A stretch of DNA of 64,000 bases from DATFML01 sp964571225. Its GTDB lineage: Bacteria; Pseudomonadota; Gammaproteobacteria; DATFLG01. This document shows, in pieces, positions 56,387 through 64,000 of the stretch. How positions within the stretch are numbered: the first letter of the stretch is position 1; each line of letters starts with the position of its first letter. Location: assembly GCA_964571225.1 (NCBI GenBank), contig CAZNBB010000002.1:11918-75917 (forward strand), written 5' to 3'. Both the position numbers and the translations under genes were made by a program. Under the pieces are notes generated by a model that searched no databases, was not told the origin of the DNA, and saw only the letters and a program-made list of their open reading frames with translations.

Positions 56387-56731
56387 ATGCCGCTGCTGAG
56401 AATCCAGACCAACCAGTCCATCGCCCCTGAACGGCGCCAATCCCTCGCCGCTCGGGCTTCGGCATTGGTATCCGAGTTGCTCGGCAAACCGGAACGCTAC
56501 GTGATGGTCGCGCTGGAGCCGGACTGTCACATGCTGTTTGCCGGCTCAGACGCGCCGCTTGCGAACATGGAACTGAAAAGCATCGGGCTGCCGGAGTCGG
56601 AAACCGCTCGATTCTCGGACGCCCTCTGCCGGCTGGTCCGGGACGAACTGGGTGTGGAGGCCGAGCGAGTCTACATCGAGTTCGTGGATGCCCCTCGCAG
56701 GATGTGGGGCTGGAACGGCGGCACCTTCTAA
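56387..56731 (+). CDS. MIF-like tautomerase
   Basis: A 114-residue member of the macrophage migration inhibitory factor branch of the tautomerase superfamily. The N-terminal catalytic proline is exposed after Met removal (MPLLRIQTNQ), and the MIF pattern YVMVALEPDCHMLFAGS, AERVYIEFVDAPRRMWGWNGGTF is clear through to the C-terminus. Bacterial MIF homologs often have weak phenylpyruvate tautomerase activity; the native substrate is unknown. It lies 4 bases after the DUF4124 gene. Confidence 0.88.
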   Translation: MPLLRIQTNQSIAPERRQSLAARASALVSELLGKPERYVMVALEPDCHMLFAGSDAPLANMELKSIGLPESETARFSDALCRLVRDELGVEAERVYIEFVDAPRRMWGWNGGTF

Positions 56732-56792
56732 AGCCTGTCAGCGGGATTCGCAGGGCCCCTGTCGGCGTCCTTTTCCTCGAACGCCGATCGCC

Positions 56793-57581
56793 TCACTGCA
56801 GGGAACGCTCCAGGAAGGAGACGGTCGCCTGCCAGGCGGCCTGTGCCGCCACCCCGTCATAGCCGTCGCTGGAAGGCGAAGCGAAGCCATGGTCGGCATT
56901 GTAGACGTGAATTTCCAGCGGCTGATCGGCCTGCCGCATGGCTTTCCAGAAGGCGGCCACCTGGTCCGGCGTGACGCGGGTGTCCCGGGACGCGAAGATG
57001 CCCAGCACAGGTCCCTGCAGGGCCGACAGTTTCGAGGCGTCGTGCAGGGGAACCCCGTAGTAGTCCACCACCACCGATATGGCGTCGGGCATGCGCACGG
57101 CGGCACGCAGCGCCTCGCGGCCGCCAAGCCCCCATCCCATGATCACCAGCGGGCGCCCCGGTGCCTGCGCAGCCTGCACGGCGGCCTTGATCTTGGCATC
57201 GACGGCCTTGGTGTCGAGGGCCCGTATCCACCGGCGCGCCTGATCCGGATCGTCCGTCACACGGCCCCCGTACAGATCCACCGCCACGGCCCGGTAGCCC
57301 TGACCGGCGAAACGGTCGGCCCAGGACTTCACGCCGCGAGTCAGGCCCCGCCAGTCGTGAATCAGCACAATCCCACGATTGGCGCTGCTCGAGCCGCTGA
57401 CGTAGGCCTTGAAGGCCGCACCGGAGGCGGTCTTGAGCGCCACCATTCTGCCCTGCAGGGAACCTGAGACCAGCGGATCGAATTCGGTCTCGCCGGTGCC
57501 GGGAAGCATCGCAGCCACCGCCACCTGGACGGCCGTCAGCCAGATCAACACCGCTACCGCCAGTGAACGCCTCACGTGCAC
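56793..57581 (-). CDS. Exported dienelactone-hydrolase-like protein lacking nucleophile
   Basis: A 262-residue alpha/beta-hydrolase with a signal peptide (LAVAVLIWLTAVQVAVAA). It follows the dienelactone hydrolase fold: GIVLIHDWRGLT, a nucleophile elbow, FASRDTRVTP with the Asp and NADHGFASP with the His. The elbow reads MGWGLGG where families have GFCFGG or GxSxGG: the nucleophile is Gly151 (codon 57129-57131). It may be inactive, use another residue, or bind a ligand. It is divergent from proS and convergent with the MIF-like gene. Confidence 0.8.
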   Translation of the reverse strand: MHVRRSLAVAVLIWLTAVQVAVAAMLPGTGETEFDPLVSGSLQGRMVALKTASGAAFKAYVSGSSSANRGIVLIHDWRGLTRGVKSWADRFAGQGYRAVAVDLYGGRVTDDPDQARRWIRALDTKAVDAKIKAAVQAAQAPGRPLVIMGWGLGGREALRAAVRMPDAISVVVDYYGVPLHDASKLSALQGPVLGIFASRDTRVTPDQVAAFWKAMRQADQPLEIHVYNADHGFASPSSDGYDGVAAQAAWQATVSFLERSLQ

Positions 57582-57778
57582 TCCTTCGGTTTTGTCCCCG
57601 GCACCATTTGCTCCAGGGCTCCTTCACCCGGTGCGCTAGTATAAGACGAAACCACCCCGTTAAAGGTCAATCCGACGTGTGAGAGCAAGACCACGCCCAC
57701 ACAGCCCCTGTACCGCGACAGCCCCCGCCCGCTAGAATTCCATTCTTACCGTCATCGAGCAGCGACAGGCCCCACAAC

Positions 57779-59494
57779 ATGCGCGTATCCCAGTTCCCTC
57801 TGTCCACCGTCAAGGAAACCCCCGCCGACGCGGAAATCGTCAGCCACCAGCTGATGCTGCGCGCCGGTATGATCCGCAAGCTGGCGGCGGGGGTCTACAG
57901 TTGGCTGCCCCTGGGGCTGCGCGTGCTGCGCAAGGCCGAAGCCATCGTGCGCGAGGAGATGAACCGCGCCGGAGGCCTGGAACTGCTGATGCCGGCGGTG
58001 CAGCCCGCCGAGCTGTGGCAGGAATCCGGACGCTGGGAGCAGTACGGCCCCGAACTGCTGCGCCTGCGGGACCGCCATGAGCGCGAGTTCTGCTTCGGCC
58101 CCACCCATGAGGAAGTGATCACCGACCTGGTGCGCCGGGAGATCCGCAGCTACAAGCAGCTGCCGCTGAACTTCTACCAGATTCAGACCAAGTTCCGCGA
58201 CGAAATCCGGCCCCGCTTCGGGATCATGCGCGCCCGAGAGTTTCTCATGAAGGACGCCTATTCGTTTCATGCCGACGCCGAATCCCTGCAGGCGACCTAT
58301 GAGGTCATGTACGACACCTACAGCCGCATCTTCAGACGGCTGGGGCTGGAGTTCCGGGCGGTGCTGGCGGACACCGGTTCCATCGGCGGCCATGCCTCCC
58401 ATGAATTCCATGTGCTGGCCGAATCCGGGGAGGACGCCATCGCGTTTTCCGATGCCGGCGACTACGCCGCCAATGTGGAACTGGCCGAGGCGCTGGCGCC
58501 GGCCGGCGAGCGCCCGAGCCCCTACACGGTGATGGAAACCGTGGACACCCCCGGCCAGCACACCATCGAGCAGCTCAGCGCTTTCCTCAAGCTGGAGGCG
58601 CACCAATGCGTGAAGACCCTGATGCTGCAGGGGAGCGACAACGGCGTGGTGGCCCTGGTGCTGCGCGGCGATCACGAGCTCAACGCGGTGAAAGCTGAAA
58701 AGCTGGATGCAGTGGCCGCCCCGCTGACCTTCGCCACCGAGGCACAGATCCGCGCAGCGGTGGGCTGCTCGCCGGGGTCCCTGGGGCCGGTGGGCCTCAC
58801 CATCCCCGTGTACGCCGACCGGGCCGCCGCCCATCTGGCCGACTTCGTATGCGGCGCCAACGAGGACGGCAAGCATCTGACCGGCGTGAACTGGGGCCGG
58901 GACCTGCCCGAACCGACCGTGGTGGACATCCGCAACGTAGTGGCCGGCGATCCGAGCCCGGACGGTCACGGTGCGCTCGCCATCGCCCGGGGTATCGAGG
59001 TGGGCCATATCTTCCAGCTCGGGGAGAAATACAGCCGGGCCATGGGCGCCACGGTGCTGGACGAACAGGGGCGGGAGGTGACCATGGCCATGGGCTGCTA
59101 CGGGATCGGCGTGTCCCGGGTGGTGGCCGCCGCCATCGAGCAGAACCATGACGACAACGGCATCCGTTGGCCGGCGCCCATCGCGCCCTTCCAGGTGGCC
59201 CTGCTGCCGATGAACGCCAAGAAGTCCCAGCGGGTGCGCGAGGCCGCCGAGGCCCTGTACGGCCAGTTGCAGGACGCCGGTCTGGACGTTCTGTTCGACG
59301 ACCGGGACGTGCGTCCCGGAGTCATGTTCGCCGACATGGAGCTGATCGGCATTCCGTACCGGGTGGTGGTGGGCGAGAAGAACCTGGACCAGGACCGGGT
59401 GGAGTTCAAGGCCCGCCACGAGGGGGAATCCCAGACCGTCGGACTGGCCGAGATCGCGGCATACCTCAAGGAAAGGGTCGCAGCCGCCGACTAA
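57779..59494 (+). CDS. proS: Prolyl-tRNA synthetase
   Basis: Class II synthetase that charges tRNA-Pro. The 571-residue protein is the bacterial form with the INS editing domain inserted near 225-385. The class II motifs appear in GLRVLRKAEAIVREEMNRAG, GPTHEEVITDLVR, KFRDEIRPRFGIMRAREF and GCYGIGVSRVVAA, and a C-terminal anticodon-binding domain ends the protein. A TAGAAT at 57733-57738 could be the -10. Confidence 0.97.
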   Translation: MRVSQFPLSTVKETPADAEIVSHQLMLRAGMIRKLAAGVYSWLPLGLRVLRKAEAIVREEMNRAGGLELLMPAVQPAELWQESGRWEQYGPELLRLRDRHEREFCFGPTHEEVITDLVRREIRSYKQLPLNFYQIQTKFRDEIRPRFGIMRAREFLMKDAYSFHADAESLQATYEVMYDTYSRIFRRLGLEFRAVLADTGSIGGHASHEFHVLAESGEDAIAFSDAGDYAANVELAEALAPAGERPSPYTVMETVDTPGQHTIEQLSAFLKLEAHQCVKTLMLQGSDNGVVALVLRGDHELNAVKAEKLDAVAAPLTFATEAQIRAAVGCSPGSLGPVGLTIPVYADRAAAHLADFVCGANEDGKHLTGVNWGRDLPEPTVVDIRNVVAGDPSPDGHGALAIARGIEVGHIFQLGEKYSRAMGATVLDEQGREVTMAMGCYGIGVSRVVAAAIEQNHDDNGIRWPAPIAPFQVALLPMNAKKSQRVREAAEALYGQLQDAGLDVLFDDRDVRPGVMFADMELIGIPYRVVVGEKNLDQDRVEFKARHEGESQTVGLAEIAAYLKERVAAAD

Positions 59495-59658
59495 CCTGCA
59501 CGGGGCAGAGCATCGCAGTGCTGCCCGGGCGGCGGGGCATGGGGCCTCGTCATGACGCCACCGCCAGGGTGGTCAACCGTGGACAGGGCGCCTGGAAACC
59601 CCTCCGCGCCACCCTGTCGCTACTGCGGCGGCGTCCTTTCGGTGCACATTTTCGGTCC

Positions 59659-60354
59659 ATGCCGTCTCTCCCTATGCGCCTCGAACGATCGAAAATTCGC
59701 CCGCGAAACGCCCCTCTCCCAGTCACCCGCAGCTCAGTCGGGCAGGTTCCAGGCGCCCGGCCGCGACCGGGCCGGGGGTGGCTCCGCCTGGCCGGCGCCC
59801 TGGCCGGCGGGCTGCTGATGCTGGCGACGGCGGGCGTCCGGGCCGCCACCACCGAACCTCCCACACCCCAGCTGCGGGCTCTGCTGATCAAGGCCATCCA
59901 CAGCAGCACCAGCTTCAAGGACCGTTTCGACGCCGAGGTATGGCTGATGGACATGTCCCATCGGCTGGCGCCTCTGGTGCCCGATCCCCGGCGACGTATC
60001 GCCATCCTCAAGGCCGTCCACGAGGAGGCCACCCGCAGTCACCTGCCCCCCAACCTGGTGCTGGCGGTGATCCAGGTGGAAAGCAAGTTCCAGCGCTTTG
60101 CCATTTCCTCGGCGGGGGCCCAGGGCCTGATGCAGATCATGCCGTTCTGGCTGAAGGTGGTGGGCGAGCCCAACGGCAACCTGTTTCATATGCACACCAA
60201 CCTGCGCATAGGCTGCACCATCCTGCACTACTACCTCCAGCAGGCCCACGGCGACTACCAGAAGGCGCTGGCCAGATACAACGGCAGTGTCGGCAAGACC
60301 TGGTACCCGGACCGGGTGTTTCAGGCCCTGCAGACCCGCTGGTACCGCCAGTAG
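59659..60354 (+). CDS. Lytic transglycosylase, SLT domain
   Basis: Murein lytic transglycosylase that cleaves the glycan strand with 1,6-anhydro product formation. About 231 residues: a basic Pro/Arg N-terminus, a hydrophobic signal or anchor (about 46-62, RLAGALAGGLLMLATAG), then an SLT domain with the catalytic Glu in VIQVESKFQRFAISS, AQGLMQIMPFWL and ALARYNGS. It is short for Slt70 and resembles the small MltC/EmtA-type core. The start at 59659 is uncertain; ATG at 59674 also fits. Confidence 0.88.
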   Translation: MPSLPMRLERSKIRPRNAPLPVTRSSVGQVPGARPRPGRGWLRLAGALAGGLLMLATAGVRAATTEPPTPQLRALLIKAIHSSTSFKDRFDAEVWLMDMSHRLAPLVPDPRRRIAILKAVHEEATRSHLPPNLVLAVIQVESKFQRFAISSAGAQGLMQIMPFWLKVVGEPNGNLFHMHTNLRIGCTILHYYLQQAHGDYQKALARYNGSVGKTWYPDRVFQALQTRWYRQ

Positions 60355-60552
60355 AGCGTGCCAGCCGGGGAAACCGCCGCATGTCCGCGACCACCGCGGT
60401 CATCGCGCGGGCCCGGCCTGGCGTGACGCGACGCGGCCCTGACACGGTCCCGATCATTGCGCGCAGGACCGCGCCGACCGTGCACTGCACGCCGGGCGCA
60501 GCCGCTGCCGGTCCCGGCAGAGTCCGCCCCGCCGATTGGCTTCACGACGACT
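60355..60552. other. Convergent intergenic region, nothing recognised
   Basis: About 200 GC-rich bases between the convergent lytic transglycosylase and rlmD genes. No hairpin-U terminator or supported ORF was seen. Confidence 0.4.
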
Positions 60553-61881
60553 TCAGGCGGGACGTTCGAACAGGGCTAGGGACTCCACATGGGCGGTGTG
60601 TGGGAACATATCCATCACGCCCGCGCTGACCAGACGGTAGCCGAGCTCATGGACCAGTTGACCGGCGTCCCGGGCCAGAGAGCCCGGGTGACAGGACACG
60701 TACACGATACGCGGCGCGCCCAAGGCGGCCAGCCGGGCCACCATGGCCGCCGCGCCGCTGCGGGGCGGGTCCAGCAGGATACGGTCGTAACGCCGCTGCA
60801 GCCACGGACTGTCCACCAGATCCTCGTTCAGATCCGCGCAGTAGAAACGGGTATTGGAGATGCCGTTGCGCGCCGCGTTCTGCTCGGCGCGCCGCACCAG
60901 ACCCGCTTCCCCTTCCACCCCGACCACCTCGGCCGCCCGGCGGGCCATGGGCAGGGTGAAGTTGCCCAAGCCGCAGAACAGGTCCAGGACCTGATGCTCC
61001 GGCCGCAGCGCCAGCAGCTCCAGCACCCGATCCACCATCTGGCGATTGATGGCCGGATTGATCTGAATGAAATCGGTGGGCTCGAAGGCCAACGTGACAT
61101 GGTGTGCGGGCAGCCCATAGGTCAGGTCCGCCGTCCGGGGATACAGCAGTTCCACGCTGTCCGGCCCGCCGGGCTGCAGGAAAACGGCGACATCGTGGTT
61201 GCGCCCGAAAGACTCCAGCGCTGCCCGGTCCGCGTCGGTCAGGGGATCCAGATGCCGGAACACCAGGGCGGTGATGTGGTCACCCACGGCCACTTCCACC
61301 TGGGGCACACGCATGCGCACCGAAAGGCCAGCCAGCAACTCCGTCAAGGCCACGATGCGCTCGCCCACCGACGGGTGCAGAACCTCGCAACGGGTGAGCT
61401 CAGCCACATAGGGCGCATGACGCTCCCGGAAGCCCACCAGCATACGGCCTTTCTTGACCACGAACTTGGCCCCCAAACGGGCCTTGTGGCGATAGCCCCA
61501 ATGGGGACCGGTCAAGGGTTCCAGCACGTTCTGCGGTCGGACATCACCGATGCGGGCCAGGTTTTCCAGCAGTGTGCCCTGCTTGGCGAGAATCTGCGCC
61601 TGCGGGGCCATGTGCTGCAGGGTACACCCCCCGCACACACCGAAATGGGGGCAGCGCGGCTCGACCCGCTCCGGCGCCGCCGCCAGCACGTCCACCGTGC
61701 GGCCTTCGTCGTAGCTGCGGTGCTGGCGCAGATACTCGAACCGCACCCGCTCGCCCGGCAGGGCCCCATCGATGAACACGGCCTTGCCGTCCACGTGGGC
61801 GACACCGCGCCCGTCGTGGGCCAGGGAATCGATATCGGCCTCAACGGGCGCGGGGAGCGGGACACGTCGACGTCGGGCCAT
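60553..61881 (-). CDS. rlmD: 23S rRNA (uracil-1939-C5)-methyltransferase
   Basis: SAM-dependent RNA methyltransferase that makes m5U1939 in 23S rRNA. The ATG at 61881 gives 442 residues. An N-terminal TRAM domain is followed by the [4Fe-4S] Cys pattern CPHFGVCGGCTLQH with a fourth Cys expected later (TRCEVLHP), the SAM motif VLDLFCGLGNFTLP, and the catalytic Cys near VYVSCHPGSLARD. It lies 26 bases after the exonuclease gene on the same strand. Confidence 0.95.
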   Translation of the reverse strand: MARRRRVPLPAPVEADIDSLAHDGRGVAHVDGKAVFIDGALPGERVRFEYLRQHRSYDEGRTVDVLAAAPERVEPRCPHFGVCGGCTLQHMAPQAQILAKQGTLLENLARIGDVRPQNVLEPLTGPHWGYRHKARLGAKFVVKKGRMLVGFRERHAPYVAELTRCEVLHPSVGERIVALTELLAGLSVRMRVPQVEVAVGDHITALVFRHLDPLTDADRAALESFGRNHDVAVFLQPGGPDSVELLYPRTADLTYGLPAHHVTLAFEPTDFIQINPAINRQMVDRVLELLALRPEHQVLDLFCGLGNFTLPMARRAAEVVGVEGEAGLVRRAEQNAARNGISNTRFYCADLNEDLVDSPWLQRRYDRILLDPPRSGAAAMVARLAALGAPRIVYVSCHPGSLARDAGQLVHELGYRLVSAGVMDMFPHTAHVESLALFERPA

Positions 61882-61907
61882 GGAGGATTCGCCAGCGCAG
61901 CTGTCGC

Positions 61908-62687
61908 TCAGGCCTGAGCAGGCCAGGCGGTAAGGAATTCGTTGAGGTGCGGCTTGTCTTCGGCGGTCAACGCCTCGCGCAGCAGCCGCAGCTCGGCCCC
62001 GTAACGCTCGCGGCTCAACCGTCCGCGCATCAGCTCGAAACGCAGATAGACCAGGTAGGTATTCAGCACATCGGTCTCGCAATAGTTACGGATACCGGCC
62101 AGGTCACCCGCCAGGTAGTTGTCCCATACCTTCGCGCCGCTCATGCCCATCTTGCCGGGGAAACCCAGCAGGGTCGCGATCTCGTCCAGGGGCGCCACCG
62201 CCCGGCCCTGGTAACCGGCCAGCACGTCCATCAGGTCGGTGTGGCGTTCGTGGAAGCGGTTGAGGTAATTGTTCCAGCGAAACTCACGGTCCTCGTCGCC
62301 GGTCTCCCAATAGCGCGGCGCCTGCACGCCATGCAGCAGAGCGCGGTAGTGGATCACCGGCAGGTCGAAGCCGCTGCCGTTCCAGGACACCAGGGTGGGG
62401 GCGAACTTGTCGATGCCGTCGAAGAAACGCTGGATCAATTCCTCTTCCGGCGCCTCCACATCCCCAAGGGACCAGACCTTGACCATGTCCCGACTGCGCA
62501 GCACCACGGAAATGGCAACGATGCGCTGCAGGTGATGGCGCAGAAATTCCGAGCCGCCGGTCTGCTCCCGGCGCAGATGAAACATCGCGTCGGCCGTGTC
62601 CTTGTCGGGCAGGTCCTGCAGATCGTACAGGCGCCGCCCTCCCTCCACGTCGGGCACGGTCTCGATGTCGAACACGAACAGGTTCAT
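61908..62687 (-). CDS. Predicted 3'-5' exonuclease (PolB exonuclease type)
   Basis: A 259-residue DnaQ-fold exonuclease of the DUF2800/PolB_exo2-like group. The start at ATG 62687 (MNLFVFDIETVPD) gives Exo I with Asp and Glu in FDIETVPD; SWNGSGFDLPVIHYR is Exo II and YCETDVLNTYLVYLRF is Exo III with the catalytic Asp. Housekeeping role is uncertain, possibly DNA repair or RNA processing. It lies upstream of rlmD. Confidence 0.88.
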   Translation of the reverse strand: MNLFVFDIETVPDVEGGRRLYDLQDLPDKDTADAMFHLRREQTGGSEFLRHHLQRIVAISVVLRSRDMVKVWSLGDVEAPEEELIQRFFDGIDKFAPTLVSWNGSGFDLPVIHYRALLHGVQAPRYWETGDEDREFRWNNYLNRFHERHTDLMDVLAGYQGRAVAPLDEIATLLGFPGKMGMSGAKVWDNYLAGDLAGIRNYCETDVLNTYLVYLRFELMRGRLSRERYGAELRLLREALTAEDKPHLNEFLTAWPAQA

Positions 62688-62724
62688 GGAACAGTCCGCT
62701 CGTCGCGCACCCCGTCCACGGTGC

Positions 62725-63342
62725 TCATTTCCTGCGCCAGCCGCCGCTGCCGTCCTGGTACCACCAGCCGGAAGGGGCGTTGGCCACCCAGCGCCGGGCG
62801 AAGATGCCGCGAATTTCGGACTCCCATTCCGGATGGCCGTTGGCCCGTGCAATCTCCCTGTACAAGGCGTTGCGATCCTGATTCTCCGCCGCCACCAACT
62901 GCTGGAGCTGTCGCCGGTCCCGCAGCGGCACCGCGTTGAGATTTCGTATGGACACCAGTCCGTTGTTGGTCATTCCCAGCGCGCCGCTGTTGAAGTAGGG
63001 CTTGAGCTGGGGGAAGCGGGCCGCCATGGAGGCCTGCAGGCTCTGAATGGCCGGGGTCTGAATGTTGATGTTGGCCGCCGCCTGGGCCGGCGTAACCAGC
63101 CAGTCGAGCACCGCGACCAGCATCGGCTCAGGGCCGGTTTCCCGGCGGCTCTGAGGGGCTGCGGGCGCACTCGGTGCGGGCTCGGATTTGGGCTTCTCGG
63201 CGGCCGCCGGGCCGTAGACGTTGCGGATGATGCGGTCGGCCGCCTTCTCCGCCGCCGCCGCCGGGAAATACACATTGATGGTGACACACGCCGCCAGCAG
63301 CAGCGTGGTGAGCAACGCGGCGGATACACGGGATGCCTTCAT
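62725..63342 (-). CDS. YdbL-like DUF1318 lipoprotein
   Basis: A 205-residue lipoprotein. The ATG at 63342 gives a lipobox-type signal (TTLLLAACVTINVYFP, Cys about 19). A Pro/Ala/Glu-rich linker leads to a C-terminal DUF1318 domain (about 120-205) ending in AENQDRNALYREIARANG and WYQDGSGGWRRK, as in E. coli YdbL. It follows the YdbH-like gene, matching the YdbH-YnbE-YdbL system for phospholipid transport to the outer membrane. A YnbE gene was not recognised between them. Confidence 0.8.
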   Translation of the reverse strand: MKASRVSAALLTTLLLAACVTINVYFPAAAAEKAADRIIRNVYGPAAAEKPKSEPAPSAPAAPQSRRETGPEPMLVAVLDWLVTPAQAAANINIQTPAIQSLQASMAARFPQLKPYFNSGALGMTNNGLVSIRNLNAVPLRDRRQLQQLVAAENQDRNALYREIARANGHPEWESEIRGIFARRWVANAPSGWWYQDGSGGWRRK

Positions 63343-63549
63343 GGGACCGACCCTCGCTGTGGCATTGGATACGCTGCCCGACATTCTACCGGGATTTGCC
63401 GGCAGGCGCCGCACCGGCGCCCGAAGGCGCGGAGACATTCCCGGGCGGAACCCAGCGACGGGCTGCGCCGCTGTTTCCCATACCCGGGCCCGTTCAGACC
63501 TAGTGGGCCGACCGGGTCGCCGGGCCTTCGTCATGCCCGGCGCGGCGCG

Positions 63550-64000
63550 TCAACGCACGGTCGGCCCTTGCCCCCGGGTGGCCGCCTTGAGCTGTTCGAT
63601 AAGCGTGTTCCAGTCCACCTCGTGGGCGTGACCGATGACATCCACCCGCGGCGGCAGGAAGCGGCCCTTGACGATGTAGTAGCCACCCTGCTTGGCCGGC
63701 GCCACCCCGTTCATGTCGCAGACGCCGTTGCGCAGCCGGCAGCTGATGCCCAGGCGGTCGTAGGGGAAATCCTGGAACAGGCGCAGGAAGCCCCGGGACA
63801 GCGCGCCACCCACGCCGCCGCCACCGATACTGGACAGGGTGTTCAAGGCCTTCTGACTGATACGGTGGCGGGTGTTGTCGTCGGGCGGGGTGGCGAAAGC
63901 AGCATCGAAGGACACCGGCTGCCAGTCCACCATGTGCAGATTCCGCACGTAGCCGCTCAACAGACCCTGGATGCTGCCGAACGAGAAGGTGCGGGTCAGG
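63550..64000 (-). CDS. YdbH-like AsmA-type protein, 3' end only
   Basis: The C-terminal ~150 residues of a larger protein; the frame stays open past base 64000, and no start lies in the window. Visible segments FGSIQGLLSGYVRNL and MVDWQPVSFDAAF resemble the repeating AsmA/YdbH beta-strand modules, and the short C-terminal HEVDWNTLIEQLK helix ends the protein. YdbH forms periplasm-spanning bridges for phospholipid transfer to the outer membrane; the neighbouring YdbL-like gene supports this call. Confidence 0.7.
   Translation of the reverse strand, partial: LTRTFSFGSIQGLLSGYVRNLHMVDWQPVSFDAAFATPPDDNTRHRISQKALNTLSSIGGGGVGGALSRGFLRLFQDFPYDRLGISCRLRNGVCDMNGVAPAKQGGYYIVKGRFLPPRVDVIGHAHEVDWNTLIEQLKAATRGQGPTVR

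Noticed and set aside
57638..57670. TATACT and TTGACC upstream of the dienelactone-like gene as a promoter
   Set aside because: The two boxes are 21 bases apart on the minus strand, too far for a standard sigma70 promoter.

Overview
The window looks like a core-chromosome segment from a high-GC gammaproteobacterium, most likely a Chromatiales/Ectothiorhodospiraceae-type sulfur oxidiser. The evidence is the classic gammaproteobacterial blocks lptG-lptF/pepA-holC-valS and ilvB-ilvH-ilvC-pssA, the presence of rimI, prfC, rlmD and lptFG, and a trio of DUF2173-like proteins of a kind I associate with sulfur and iron oxidisers. This taxonomic placement is inference. I see no IS element, prophage, integrase, rRNA or CRISPR array.

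Layout. 1-7.2 kb: 3' part of ppc, then a leftward operon pcnB-folK-dNK-panB-panC-panD (RNA polyadenylation, folate, deoxynucleoside kinase, pantothenate). 7.2-14.4 kb: tRNA-Glu(CTC), then a rightward lipid A aminoarabinose operon arnT-arnB-arnC-arnA(formyltransferase)-arnA(dehydrogenase)-arnD, with ArnA encoded as two genes. 14.4-16.2 kb: three tandem DUF2173-like genes and an RDD membrane protein. 16.2-24.2 kb: lptG-lptF divergent from pepA-holC-(hypothetical)-valS, then a DUF2970 protein. 24.4-29.0 kb: an RpfG/RpfC-like signalling locus with an active-looking HD-GYP regulator, a membrane-sensor/HPt protein whose phosphoacceptor His is Tyr, and a hybrid histidine kinase without an HPt. 29-38.6 kb: photolyase, ferrochelatase, a DUF523-DUF1722 protein, a TIGR03790-like secreted protein, an MFS transporter, UppP, dodecin, DUF423, a PLDc_N-like peptide and GlgC. 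38.7-43.4 kb: prfC, rimI, a family-4 uracil-DNA glycosylase and leuA.

43.6-49.5 kb is the most accessory-looking block. It encodes a TbpB-barrel-like secreted protein and a TPR plus DUF560-type outer-membrane protein, together a probable Slam/type XI secretion pair. Divergently transcribed are a LapG-like periplasmic cysteine protease and a dCache-PAS-HD-GYP membrane protein whose HD-GYP catalytic residues are lost. This block lies between leuA and pssA, genes that often adjoin in related genomes (ilvB-ilvH-ilvC-pssA-leuA), so it may be an insertion. The suggested theme is c-di-GMP-linked control of a surface or secreted protein; this is a hypothesis.

49.6-64 kb: pssA, ilvC, ilvH and ilvB with hairpins in the ilvB leader, a short MutS2-like ATPase, a DUF4124 protein, a MIF-like tautomerase, a dienelactone-hydrolase-like protein lacking its nucleophile, proS, a lytic transglycosylase, rlmD, a PolB-type exonuclease, a YdbL-like lipoprotein and the 3' end of a YdbH-like gene. 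Starts were chosen by ribosome binding site, overlap and family length. Positions were read by eye and family calls come from motif recognition, not searches.
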